Source: Vesta saturnalis (taxonomy: Eukaryota > Arthropoda > Insecta > Coleoptera > Lampyridae). Taken from it: a DNA stretch of 64,000 nucleotides. The notes below the pieces were generated by a model. That model was not told where the DNA came from, searched no databases, and saw nothing but the letters and a program-made list of their open reading frames with translations. The stretch is taken from the NCBI GenBank assembly GCA_036346205.1, contig JARFJB010000821.1:8193222-8257221 (forward strand), given 5' to 3'. This document shows, piece by piece, positions 45,557-57,849 of the stretch. Numbering within the stretch: position 1 is the first letter of the stretch; the number at the start of each line of letters is the position of its first letter. The position numbers and the translations under genes were made by a program.

Positions 45557-47177
45557 AAAATGTAACTTCAAAATTGGGTGACTGTTACAATCTTGTAATA
45601 ATTTATCTAAAATTTTTTTTGAAATACACAAGGTATTGAGATGTATCAAAGAATTAGTAGTTACTCAGACGATTAAAGAAAAAAACAGCATGTGTTATTC
45701 GGAGTAAACGTGACTTTTGTGCAAACGTACAGATTCGTCACAAAAATCTCATGTTTACTGCTGAACAATATACTACTGAACAACACACGCTTAAACGTAA
45801 AAATGTCGGACCCTATAAAAATTCTACTAAGGTGTACAGTCCAGAATAAAATACGATTCCTGTCGCTGACAAGTTGAAACACGTTCCAAGGCCAACTGCG
45901 TATCAAAAATGTCGTAAATATAGTTTACAAATTTTAAATCTTGTTTAATGAATATTTAACGCTTATTTGGTTTCGTATCAAGAGATTTTGTAAAGAAAGG
46001 TTACGTATAATTCAGTTATCTTAAAAGCATATGCCTAAAAGATTGATTGTTATTCAGATGTTAAAAAACTTTTAACGAATACTTAAATTCCACTTTAGGA
46101 TTTTTGTGCCAATAAATTACAAACCTGCACCTTAGTGCAGGCTCTGCAGGGTATAAACCGCAGTTCATGTCTCTAAAACAAATTTTTTTTACAGAAGGAC
46201 GGTTAGGAATCTAGGTTAAGGTTTTCTTCTTTACACACACGGGTGTTTTACCAATGATGATGTTGACTAATGAATGATTATTAATAATTACAAGCTCTCT
46301 CAGAATCTAGAATGCACGGTTGGTCAATAGTTGCCCATTAACCATACTAGCTTTAATTTACATTACTGTCAAATGTTAATCTTTGAGCAAGCATCTACTA
46401 CAGTCAAATTAATCATGCAATTAAGCTACCAGTTTACCTCACAATGTACACACGTTGTTATACGTTTGTGCAAGTATAAACACAAAAAAAAATGGCAGAA
46501 TACTGGTGCAGCATGCTCTTATAACCACGGCTACAACTATTGGTGGGATAAATGGATGTCCCAAATTAATCTGTGTTTAGGGGTAGCGACAGGACTTATT
46601 TTAATTAAAATACAATAAATTAATAATAATTGGTAGAATTTTATTAAATGTACCATTGTAACGGATTCGCCTGTTGTTACCGCGACATTCGCTTGCCGTT
46701 CTATCCACTGTATCTACTGTTGCGTCAGATACTGCCTCTTTTTCCAAACCCGGCGCTCAGTCGTTTGGGACTTTGTTGTATATAATGGACTAACTGTGCC
46801 TAGCAACATAGGGTAGGTCCTAGTTCTATTCTTTTAATAATAGGGTCATAATCTCCTTGTATTACGCGAATAGCGTTACCATTATTCCAAGGCTTCATAC
46901 CCTTTCTTACCAATTTTTGTTGGACATTTCTTTCCGTGAATTTATGCAATGTGCTTTCTGAAATTTGATGGTCTATTGCCTTTATATCTTCTGGATATTG
47001 TGGGTGAAAATCTAAAAGCAAGGAAATATAACAATTATTGTTATACTTAGAGGTCAGTTAGCTACAAGCAATGGTTCATTTTGAAATTCTTAACATTTTT
47101 AACAATCGTTTTTCTATGTTCCCCAAACCCTTTGAAAAATATATTGTCGAGTATTAGGGAAAACGGAACAGATAAAG
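45557..47177. other. Spacer, nothing recognised
   Basis: Several open frames (46331-46618 plus, 46800-47021 minus) show no motif I can name. The minus-strand one (IKRIELGPTL end) looks protein-like in composition but has no supporting context. Confidence 0.4.
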
Positions 47178-48145
47178 TCACAAGAGTGTTAATAGCCATA
47201 AAAACAGAGCGGATCTGCGGTAATCAATGCAACAGAGGTTGTTGCAGTGTTGTTGTAGCTGGCGAGGGCGTTAAGGAAGGTTTCGTTTGTAACACTAATG
47301 AGTAACCAACCCTGCAGGTGTAGATAGAAACACAAAAAGAGTTGTAATACTTTTACATTATAATCCGTTTTGTTACATTACGTTAGACGTTGCATTAGGT
47401 TACCCTAGATTACATTATTGTTAGATACGGATACATTGCATTACGTTACGTTTCATTACGTCCTGTTATGTTACATTACATTACGTTATGTTACGTCACA
47501 TTATGCCGCGTTACGCGTTACGTTGCAGTATGTTATTACACTACAGTACGCTACACTGTTATTTCATGTTAGATTAGGATACATTATATTATGTTACGTT
47601 ATAACATTGTGTCCATTACGTTATGTTGCATTATGTTCGATTATTCCACACATCCTGTATATTATGTTACATTGTATTATACTGTTACAAGATGTTACCT
47701 TATGTTGCATAAAAAGCATTACGTTATATTATGTTACATTACGAAAGACTACGTTACGTTAGGTCACATAATCTCACGTTACGTTAAGTTACATTACGCG
47801 TCATTATTTTACATTGCGTTCTATTATATTGCAATGTACCATTATATTACATTATAGTACAATGTCTTATATTATGTTGCTCATTCTATTATTGCACTAA
47901 TAACCATAAAAAAAGGACGAGATTTCGGTGAACAGTGCAAGAGTCGTAATGGTCTGGAATTTTGTAACGATTGAAGGGTCATTGGGATAGTTTATCCAGC
48001 TGGTAGAGCTCATTGCAGTAGAGATCTAACTGGTTGAAGTAGAGATCTAGCTGGATGCACCTGACGGGGGTGTTAAGGAAGGTTTGGTTGGTAATACAAA
48101 TAAGCAACAAACCCTGTAGACGTAGACACAGGAAGAGTTGTAATA
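47178..48145 (+). repeat. ATTACGTT degenerate satellite with direct flanking repeats
   Basis: The core 47350-47890 is a decayed array of ATTACGTT/GTTACATT-like 5-bp steps. It is flanked by direct repeats of about 80 bases (47268-47350 and 48065-48145) sharing GTTAAGGAAGGTTT, AACCCTG and AGAGTTGTAATA. The core is homologous, in the same order, to 53262-53780. Confidence 0.75.
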
Positions 48146-48936
48146 TTTGGAAAATGATGTTCAAAACGCCTGACTGACGACGGATTTTTTGTAATTCTAA
48201 CGAGAACTAATCACTAAAAGAATAACAGCGTTGCTGCTTGCTACTAACCGCTACTCTAGTAATAACTCCGGTGAACTGTATGTAGTTTTCCGACATTGTG
48301 ATACTTCAGCGTGAACACATTTTGATGTTGAAAAATTTCGAGAAAATTCGTTTAGTACTATTTGATATTGTTTATATTTTATATTACGTTTAGGGTTTAA
48401 GTTCAAATGGTTCTGCTTCGGTATACGTAGTTATTTAAGTTTTTTCTTAACTGGGAAATCGATCTCCAGTTATCTCAGTTAGCGATTGAGTATGTTTACC
48501 TTTACACTTACAGAAGTTTAATATATCATGTAATTTATACATAAAGCAAGCGGTCCTATATCAATTTAGGTTAAAACATCGACTTGATAGAAGTTAATAA
48601 TAATACTCTCATACAATATTTTATACCAAAACGTGCAATGAACGTATAATAGAAGACTATATTGTAATTTACGAAAAATAGACAGAAGAAATTTTTTCTT
48701 GGATTGGGGAAGCAAACCTTAGACAGAAATTTCTTTCAGCATAACTCAGCAGGAAATTGAGGTGTCGGGATTCGATTCTCCAGCTAAAACATTTTTTTTT
48801 AATGTTTCAAATTTCATACAGTCAAGAAATGTTAACATACGGGCTTTCTTTAAATGTTAGGGAAAACAATACGTTTTTCACAAATAAAAACCATTAAATT
48901 TCTGTGTATTTGTGAAAGTAGTGCTAGTGTAATACT
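48146..48936. other. Spacer with one tRNA box B-like string
   Basis: AT-rich. GGGATTCGATTCTCC near 48768 resembles a box B and CATAACTCAGCAGG precedes it, but no cloverleaf forms. Confidence 0.4.
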
Positions 48937-50583
48937 ATGGTGCATTCATCAGAAACGCAGAGAATCCAGATTTTAATAATGGTCGGTTATGGAAATCATA
49001 AGAGGACACAGCAAGGAGTCTATGAACTTTTTAATGAAGTTTATCCAAATCGAGCACCAATTACTCAATCGGTAGCCAACAAAATAGTAAAGAAATTTAG
49101 GAAAACAGGTCATGTCAAGAATCTGGTCCACCAAACGTGGCAACAAACGAAGATAGAAAATTAGAGGTAGTGTTAGAGATCACAGAAAATCCACACACTT
49201 CAACCCGTCAGCTAACTCTAAACTACGACTTAAGTAAAGGTTCCATACATAGTATGCTGAAAGAGGAAAAATGCACCCATACAAACCTATTTTACTGGAA
49301 GAATTGTCAGAAGATGACTATGACTGGCGTGTGGAATATTGTGAGCTTATGATGGAGTGCATAAATAAACATCCAAACTTCCTCGACAACATACCCTTTT
49401 CGGACAAAGCCACATTCTATTTAAATGGAAGGGTTGTAACGTGCAAAAATCGATATCGTATCTTTTCGGATCGATTTTATAATTTTCTCTTATTACTGTT
49501 TGGAAAAGAACAACACTAAATGGGTATCTGTGACTTGATATTTAGGATTGTTATTTAAGGATTACTCGTTACTACCTTAATGATCTGAATTTTCTGTATT
49601 TGATGCCGCTACCTTGTACGTTTTAATTTATAATGGATTAATTATTTCTTTATCGTATTTACATTTCTTATTTTATAAAAGTTCTTAAAATAAACTTGCT
49701 AGTGTGCCATCCATACGTGGGTTCTGGTTAACTTTAAATTCATACATCTTATAGATATCTGTTAGTTTGCTAAACCGCCACTAGATGGTGATACCATTGA
49801 ATAATTACATATTACTAAACATGCTTTATTGAAATACATTATGATTTCAACCAAAAATTTGGTAAGAAGATTTTGTTGAATGCCTTGTTCCCAAGGTGTG
49901 GTTTCTTAACAGCCATTTTGTGTGGTGTAAAATATATTTTAGAAAATTTATCTGGTTGCTGTGTTGTCGGTGTAAATCACCATTTATAGATGGGAATTTT
50001 CCAAAAAAATATTTCTTCATTTGGTGAAGTAATATAGTCGCTATTATTGCGCATGTAAAAAAAATATTACTTGCACACACATGGTAAGTTAGCTCGGTTT
50101 TCTTCAATCTCGTTATAACTAGAATCTTTCTTTTAGGTTTAAAATACCATATTTAAATTAAAAGAAGTATATTTCACCATTTCGTGTTAAATTATCACAT
50201 TACAGCTCGTCTTCGATCTATAGAGGTAAAACAACGTTATAGAAATAAATTGCTATTATATATCTTACCTTAGTTCTAGCTTCTGCTCTTTCTTCTCGTC
50301 TGTCATTCTCTTCGTTTACTTTACATAGTCGTTGAATATCCGTTAGTGTACCTTTCGTCTCGCTTTTGGTTTGGCTACGATGTGCTCTTAACTGGGACTG
50401 CTCGTAGATGACTACTGGTAGCTGTGCTGCAATTACGAGGATGGAATTTAAACTGTACCAACTAAAGTTCAAGTATTCGCTCCACAACCTAAATGTCAGA
50501 TTTTTCCTTTATCGCCTATACTAATAAACTTGTCATAAATTATGTACTGCTTTCAACCGGGATCACTATAGCCGCTACAAAAG

Positions 50584-50626
<43 letters not shown>

Positions 50627-51549
50627 TTTACAAAGATTATTCATTCTTGGCAAATTCATGAATAAATTTACGCTTGTTGAGGAAATTGTCGTTTACCTGT
50701 TCTTCCTGTTTGTTCCCTGGTTCAAGCTTCACAAGGACTCTCTTACAATAACTATAATTTATCTTTGCTTTCTTTAAAGCTTGTGGCGCCTGTTACTTGT
50801 TGGTTCTCCTTATCTTTCTGCCTAAAATTTCGTTCTCGTAATATAACTAGCCTAACCACCTATTTACTCATTATCAACACTTCAAAACACCCACACTATC
50901 CGAGTGCTCTGCGGTCTCAGGACCTTTTGGCTGAGTTACTAGTCGAGCTAACTAATTGCTCCCCATTTTATGTAACGTGGTTGGTTAGACACGTTGCAGG
51001 GTAAACAAACATAATTGTGATTACTGGTTGGCTGAAAATCCCAATCGGATGATCTAACAGCATACCTAAAGACCACAAAAAATTAATGCATGGGCAGGGT
51101 TTTGCCGTGATTGCATTATTGGTCCTTTTTTTACAAATGACAATTTAACTGGAAATCGGTATTTACATTTTGTTGCAAGAGCAATTCAAATGTTTCCAAA
51201 TGGTAATCTGTGGTTTCTACAAGATGGGGCACCACCCCACTATTCTCTAAATGTACGGAGATATTTAGATGAAGTCTTTCCGAATCGTTGGGTAGATAGA
51301 CGAGGGATTGTTGAATGGCCTCCACGATCTCCGGATCTCACAGTGTGCGATTTTTTCTTGTGGGGCTATTTAAAATATAAGGTGTACAGAAACAGACCCG
51401 ATAATCTGGAAGCATTACATCAAAGAATAATCGACGAAGCACAATTATTACCACCTAATTCATTAAGAAATTCTATTTGTGGCTTTTATGACAGATTGAG
51501 GCATTGTGCTGCTGTTAATGGTGAACATTTTGAGCATTCGTTGCGTTAA
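48937..51549 (+). pseudogene. DUF4817-type transposase split by LTR-like insert
   Basis: The N-terminal domain begins MVHSSETQRIQILIMVGYGN at 48937 (DUF4817), frame-shifts near 49140, and continues through ENPHTSTRQLTL, ELSEDDYDWRVEYCELM and FSDKATFYLNGRV (first catalytic aspartate) to 49434. A 1,564-bp insertion follows. The gene resumes at 50999 with VNKHNCDYW, AENPNRM, NAWAGF, LWFLQDGAPPHYS (second aspartate) and WPPRSPDLTVCDFFLWG (third), ending HCAAVNGEHFEHSLR. The spacing between the second and third aspartates is 41. Apart from the insertion it has a few stops, so it was already ageing or decayed afterwards. Confidence 0.8.
49435..50998. mobile_element. LTR-like insertion, TG...CA, 4-bp duplication
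   Basis: Starts TGTAACGTGC and ends CACGTTGCA, giving short inverted ends TGYAACGTG. GGGT is duplicated at 49431-49434 and 50999-51002. Removing it and one GGGT restores the reading of the transposase motif GRVN.HNC.YW. TG...CA ends and a 4-bp TSD fit a solo LTR, although 1.56 kb is long. No gag or pol coding was found inside, and a TA microsatellite sits at 50586-50622. Confidence 0.7.
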
Positions 51550-51899
51550 AAACGAAATGTTTTTGTTAGAAATTTCAATGTTGGTTAGTTACCTACTTGG
51601 TTAGAATTGTTTTTTTTTTGTGTGTTTTTGTTGGTAATAAAATTTATGCAATAATTTTTTTCTTCAAAAATTTTCTTATGTAAGATATCAAATTTTTTAT
51701 ATTGTCATTTTGACAACTAAAACAGGAATAAAAGCGTGAAACAAAATTATGGGGATACGATTTAAAAACACTGTCAATGACGTGATATCTCAAGATTGAC
51801 AACCAAAATATTTTGTCTGAGATATGCATAATATGCGCATTATTTCGTCAAACAACTTTTGTCTTGAAAGTTTCGTGATAAAATACGGTTACGGATGCA
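51550..51899. other. AT-rich spacer
   Basis: Possible 3' flank of the transposon; no matching inverted ends found. Confidence 0.4.
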
Positions 51900-52258
51900 G
51901 AACCATTATTCCAAACGTTTTGGGCACCATGCATAATGGATTCGATCACTGTTACCGTCTACCTTGTATGAGGTTCTTTCAGAGAGTTTTCCTCGTAACA
52001 TATAGCGGCATAATGCGCATAATATGCGCGGCTATTTAGGCGAATTCTGGGGTGGTACCTTCCACCTCAGAACCTTAACGCCATTTCATCCGATTCTATC
52101 CTGATCGCGCCCATCTTTAATCCCACAATGCATATACACGTAACGTATATATGCATGCTGGGAATCCATCGCTGGTTGAAGGAGTGTGGAATGCTCCAAC
52201 AGCCCGCCCTCCCCTTTGGGGAGGGAATGAAACACTATTCTTGCTTTTTCCTTTCGAA
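51900..52258 (+). mobile_element. tRNA-derived SINE, copy 2
   Basis: Plus-strand relative of 43366-43735. Landmarks in order: degenerate box B (ATGGATTCGATCAC), GTCTACCTTGTATGAGG, TATAGCGGCATAATGCGC, CCACCTCAGAACC, then CCCGCCCTCCCCTTTGGGGA and GGGAATGAAA at the end. The tRNA head upstream of box B is too diverged to place, so the 5' limit is approximate. Confidence 0.75.
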
Positions 52259-53261
52259 ATATTTTCACAAAAAAGTTTCTGTAATACTATGTCTCAATGT
52301 GAATTAAACTAGAAGCTTTTTGTTGTTTGCTTAAATCAAGTGATAAAAAATAAAAATATTGAAATATTTTAATAAAATCCCGATTAATATAAAGACACTG
52401 AAAGACTTCTTTGTTCGAATAGAGCGGTCTTATTATTCTGTCTCATATTGTACAGTTCTTTTCTCGTTATACATTACTCTTTTTAGTTTTACTTTTATTA
52501 TTAATTAAATGAATAAATTTTATAATACGAAACGTAAATATTTTCCAGCACAAAGAAAGGTAATTTGCCTTTGTGATATGTTTTATGTTTTCGTAAAAGA
52601 TGTAATAGAAAGCGAGCAATTTAATTTCATGTGTAACAGACACGTTTCTGGTTAATAAAAGCTGGGGTTGAAAGGAAACAATTCTTACACTTTTACCAAA
52701 ATGTGTACCAGTTGTACATAATATACGCATTAATAAATTTTAACGTATTTATTTGTATGTTTGTCAAGGTATTTTAGTCAAAGTCTTTATACTAAAGAAA
52801 AATATTTAGTTACACCTCATGTGTAATAAAATAACTCGTATTACTTTAATAAACCATAAATTATTTAACTAGAAGTGATGATAAAAGGCAACATTGTTAA
52901 GGTTAAGGTTCTGCTAGTTTTAATTATGTTAATATTTTTTGAAAAATAAGTATAAGAACCTTTGTTAAATTATCTAAATAGGACTTATAGTAAACAATAT
53001 ATTGTTATTGGTCAACATACCATTCTTCAACGGTAATACAATAAATTATTCCACCTACGTCCCAAATATTCCCCATTAAACATATGTATTCATTGTTGTC
53101 CTTTTTTTTAAATTTTTTAGGTGTACCTTAGATTGCATACTTTTTTCATCAGAAGGAGGTTCTCAATGATACACACAAGTAAGAAATCATACAGAATTTT
53201 TTTGAGAAGAAAGCGGCCGACACGTGCCGCTCAGTATGAAGCAAATTTCCAACCTTTTTTT
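52259..53261. other. AT-rich spacer
   Basis: No supported gene or RNA. Confidence 0.5.
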
Positions 53262-53780
53262 TGTCCGTAATTTTGTTACATTACGTTATACTATGTTACA
53301 TTATGTTACCTTAGATTACATTATGTTACATAAGCATGCACTTCATTACGTTACGTCTCATATTACGTGTTATTTATTACGTTACGTTGCATTATGTTAC
53401 ATTTCATTACGTGATGCCACGTTACGTCTTACGTAGCAGTATATTACGCTACAGTATGCTACATTGTTACTTCATGTTACATTAGGGTACATTAAATTAC
53501 GTCATAACATTACGCCTTGTTACCTTATGTTCGATTATGCCACACATCCTGTATATTATGTTACGTTGTATCACACTATGTTAAAAGAAGTTACGTTATG
53601 TTACATAACAAAGCATTACGTTATATTATGTTACATTATGATACAGTAAGTTACGTTACGTTACATAACGTCACGTTAAGTTTTACGTTAAATTACATTA
53701 GGCATTATTATATTGCATTATAGTGCATGGTATTATATTATGTTGCATTATGTTTATTCTGTTACATCGTGTTACTCTAA
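53262..53780 (+). repeat. ATTACGTT degenerate satellite, second copy
   Basis: Same order of landmarks as 47350-47890, including TTCGATTATGCCACACATCC, TGTATATTATGTTAC and AAAGCATTACGTTATATTATG. Because these non-repetitive landmarks match, the two arrays are copies of one dispersed unit, not independent expansions. The flanking direct repeats seen around the first copy are not evident here. Confidence 0.75.
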
Positions 53781-53995
53781 ATTAAAATCTATCCAGAAAC
53801 GAAGCCAAGAAATAAATTAAAATAGTTCATTTATTTTACATATAAGCGGTACACGATTTTGTATTAAGTACTAATAGATTTCTTAACTAGTTTTAGGATA
53901 TATCGCTTCCATACTGTAGCGTTATACCGTAAGTTATTTATCAATAGCTGCTAATCCGTTAACGACTTGTCTGTTATTGAGTTCTAAAGTAAAGA
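53781..53995. other. Short spacer
   Basis: Nothing recognised. Confidence 0.4.
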
Positions 53996-54605
53996 TCATA
54001 TTGTAAGTTTCCACATTTTTTGTTCCTCCTTCATTACGTGTTCTATACACTTTTTCCATTTTTCCGCAGTCACCTCACTTAAGGAAGCCATTAAAAGTTG
54101 TCTAACGTCACTTAATTTAAACGTAGTATTATTTCTCGCTAATGCATCCTTAACCTGCGCCCATATTAATTCAATAGCATTCAATTCGTAATGGTAGGGC
54201 GGTAAGCGTAGAACAAAAATATTACGTTTTGTTGCGATCTCGTCAACTGCATACCTTTTAAACTTTGTCCTAACACCTTGTACTAGGCTTAGTAGTTCCC
54301 TTTTTGCCATATCATATTCGAAAGCAATATTTTTTGAGGAAAGCCATTCCATTATAGCACCTTTTTGTAGGTAAACGTTCGATTTGTCTGGAATGGTAGC
54401 GGGCATTGTCCATAACAATTACGGCACCCTTTGGTCTCAAATAGCAGTAAACCTCCCTCTATAAAGCCTTCGTCACTTCCTATATGCGTAATAATTAAGC
54501 GTGTCCCTTTTCCTGAAGGAGGTCTTAAACCTGTACATAATCCTTCTAAAAAAGCATGTCGTTGTTCATACGAAAATGAATAGTTAATGAAACTAATATG
54601 CAACA
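53996..54605 (-). pseudogene. DDE endonuclease-type transposase remnant, second copy
   Basis: From 54603 the minus strand encodes RHAFLEGLCTGLRPPSGKGT, RLIITHIGSDEGFIEGGLLL (first catalytic region). It shifts frame near 54410 and continues LQKGAIMEWLSSKNIAFEYD, then VLRLPPYHYELNAIELIWAQ (third catalytic region, glutamate in IELIW). It ends in a tail WKKCIEHVMKEEQKMW. About 150 bases that should carry the second aspartate (MDNAxYH) are lost or shifted. Same family as 65-1030. Confidence 0.75.
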
Positions 54606-55829
54606 GCTACTGTGTGCAACCCGGGAATCAAACTGGTTTGTGCGCAGTTGACCTACTGTTCACTATAACAAAAATTAATAATTAAGTAGGTTTATTAAGG
54701 ATCGGTAAAATTCTAGCAGTGGTTACTTTTATCAACCACGTTCACTTGAGCAAGTTCATTGCCCGTAAGTAAATTATACTGTAGTTACATTAGGTGATTC
54801 AAAGACTTTAATTTCTGGAGAGTAGCACGTTACTTAAACTCTGGTAGAGAAGATTCACGACTCCTAACACATACAGTGGCAATGTAATAATTTAGTTCAG
54901 GCGAAAATAATAAAAGTTCTGACCTTTGGTAGAGTACAAATTGTTACCCTATCGTTGGTATCGTATTGAAATTAGTGTAGACGAACCAAATCGGCCCGAA
55001 GGTATTCGTAGAACGTCCAATGGAAGGATGTAAATTTAAGTTTCCGGCCTAGTTATAGTTTTGAACAGGCACGGTTTAATTCCAGCAGTAATATAACTTC
55101 CATAGCAGAAATATAGAAAAAGAAAGGTACGTAAGTATTATATAAGGTGAAATTAACATCAATTAACCCTATGATTGTAGGCTGGCAAACTGAATTGGTA
55201 CGAAATTCCTTTCGCTAGTCGATCGGAGGATCCGTAATTTGTTTATGCTTGTACGCTTTCAGTCGCTAACAAACAAATTTATGAATTAATAGCAACTAAG
55301 AAGACCTGAGGAGACAGCTTACCCCTTTTACGACGAAAAACTCCTTTTTATCCACAATGTTCTTGCGAGTAATAAGTAATTTGAAACAGTAATTTTCAGG
55401 AAAGCCCAAGTAATGTCTTGCTGCAATTAATTCTTCTAGTTTATATCCGAAATATCATCGATTATAGAAATTTTAGAAGAATCCAGAAATTTTCCGTAGC
55501 ATCGTAAAATGGCGACTGCTAAAAGGACATGAGAAATGTAATACGTTTTTCAAAACGAAAGATTGTTAGTATTGATTTTTTTGTTACCTATCGATTGAAT
55601 AAATAGATCTATTGTGTTTGAATGTCCTGACCTCGTCCTGTAACGGGAGTTCAATAAACTAACACAGTTTTCTGTTATTGAGTAGGTTTAAACCTTTGGG
55701 GATTCGGCCGTTTGCCCATAGGTGGCGTAAATATATACTTTCGTTCAATAAAATGTCATTTGTTTGATTTAAATTGCTTTATATAACAGAACATAAGGAC
55801 ATTATTGTAATAAAAGGGATTTCCAATAC
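54606..55829. other. Spacer, weak tRNA-like trace at its start
   Basis: On the minus strand GTTTGATTCCCGGG (54620-54633) resembles a box B, preceded by CAACTGCGCACAAACC; no cloverleaf forms. The remainder shows nothing recognisable. Confidence 0.4.
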
Positions 55830-57084
55830 AGTGTGTCGATGTTTTATTTAGAATGTTTTCACATCGTGAGATATTTTTACAGAAGTATGTTTAGCACGTT
55901 ACAATCTTTATCGTGCTTAAATTTTTGTGCTTGGCTCGTTACTTCAATGTTAGTTTCCTTGTCTGCGTGTTTGAAAATTTGCGTGTTTGAGTGTTTGCGT
56001 AACTGCACGTTTGTTACTAGATTTTTGCACGTTTCGGTTGCTTTGGTATGTTTTCTAGCTTGTTTGGGATGTTTGGTGGCTAGTTTCCGTGGGTGTCACG
56101 TGTTTGTTTGGGTGATGAGTAAAATGTTTGGTTATGTTGTCTGTGTGTTTGCGGGCTTACATGTTTTGTGTTTGGGGTACCTGATTTGTCTACGTATTTG
56201 TATGTTTGGGTTTTACTGATTCTGTACTTACCTCTTGTGCTTTTATCTTTACGGGGTTCAGATGTTTTATGTTAGGGTGTTTTCTTGAGTACTAGTTTCA
56301 TTGTTTTCGTGTTTGAGTCATGTTTAAATGTTTAATTGTTTAGCATGTGTCAGTTTCTTTATTTTGGATCATAATAAAATTGTTTCTTTCTTGTGAATTT
56401 GTATATGCGTTTTGATGTTTGGCGTTATGTATTGTTAGTTTCTTTCTTGAAGTGTGAACAGTTTACGGGTTGGGTGTTTCTTGTCTTTTGTTTGAGCTGT
56501 GTTTGTTGGTTACCGTCAATTCTAGATGTCTTAGTATTTCTGGTGTGTTTCTAACTTGTTTTATGCATGTTATGATATTTGAACGTGTTGGTGGCAAGAT
56601 TTCGTGTTTATACATTTGGACGTTGACTTGTTTCTTTGATTGAATGTATGTATGTAGTTGCGGGTCACATTCTTGTGTTTACTAGTATCATTTGTATGCG
56701 TGTACTTGTTTACTCAGCTTTTCCATGTTTTAGTTTACTGATACTAGTTTTATTGTTTGCCTGTTTTATGTTTACGGGTGTTTTCTATTTGGGTTCGTAT
56801 ACCTGCCTGAGACTGTTACTGTATGCTAGTTTTTACATATTTCAGTTTCTCTTGGTATGTTTTTTTGATTCATGTAAGTTTGATGTGCTTTGGCTAGTTC
56901 TTCTGTTTTGAAGGTGGCGTGCTTGTATGTTTACTTGATTATGTTTGCATGTTCAGTAGATTGCGTGTTTGGGGACATACTTGATTCCTAGTTTCTGTGA
57001 TTGGGTGTTTACGAGTTTGTGGGTTTGCTTGATTCGGTATTTAGTTGTATACTAGTTTTTGGGTTTCGGGTTTTTACATGCTCA

Positions 57085-57115
<31 letters not shown>
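55830..57115. repeat. TGTTTG-rich degenerate array, left part
   Basis: Over 1.2 kb of loosely repeated GTGTTTG, TGTTTGNNT and CTAGTTT words with no fixed period, strongly biased to T and G on the plus strand. Open frames here (for example 55833-56219) simply reflect that bias. It ends in a TA microsatellite (57088-57112). The same sequence type resumes at 59941, after transposon F. Confidence 0.65.
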
Positions 57116-57116
<1 letters not shown>

Positions 57117-57849
57117 GGCCCACTTAAGCGGGATTGCTCCATAACTCCCTTACTATTACAAATACGAAAAAATGTCTTATATAAAAGTTGTCCACGGTCA
57201 TAAACTACACGTTTTAAAATTATTTTCAGAAATGGCGGACTTCCGGTTATACCGGAAACTCATGCCAACTTCGTTATTTTAAATAGAACAACCTATATAT
57301 TATTACATTTTTGAATTCCTTGTTGAATTTAAAGGTCACTTTAATAACCATACTATGGGTCTACGTCGCATTGCTTCTGAGTTATTTGACATTTTGTAGA
57401 AAAAATGACGTTTGCAGTGCCAACTTTCAATATCTCGAAGACGGATACCGGTAGAGAGACGTGGCTTCCGTTTTTACTTCCGAAAATGGTACCGCATCAT
57501 TCTCATTTATTGCCAAAAATCTTGCTTTTAGAATTCAATAATTTCTATCGCTCCGAAAATAATTCTTTTCAAACATGGATAACTCGATTTTTTTAAATGG
57601 AACCACCCATATTTTCTTACATCAGCGGATAGGAAATTAAATTTCCTTTCCATTGATGTAACATTATCGATATTGTGGAGTGATAGTTTTCGAGATATTC
57701 ACATTTTTATCTAATTTCAGTTTTTATTGCGCATTGCCGCGGTGCTTTGGAAAATGTTTGTCAATTGTTTTAAACAACTGACAAGAAACGTCAGTTTCTC
57801 GAGCTTCTGTTGTGCTTTGCTGTCTTCTGTGTTTCTACATTTCCATTAA

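Noticed and set aside
45225..45639. Histidine- and threonine-rich open frames
   Set aside because: CA/CG microsatellite translated in several frames.
46800..47021. Minus-strand frame with protein-like composition (ERNVQQKLVRKGMKPWNNGN)
   Set aside because: No family recognised, no context, short. Left as unassigned spacer.
47081..47305. Apparent secreted cysteine-rich peptide
   Set aside because: The first codon is TTG, not ATG, and the cysteine-rich end lies in a sequence repeated at 48065.
48735..48790. Possible tRNA (GGGATTCGATTCTCC)
   Set aside because: Box B-like only; acceptor and anticodon arms do not form.
55833..56911. Hydrophobic open frames resembling membrane proteins
   Set aside because: They lie in the T/G-rich degenerate array and follow its composition. 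The first starts with a non-ATG codon and there are no motifs.
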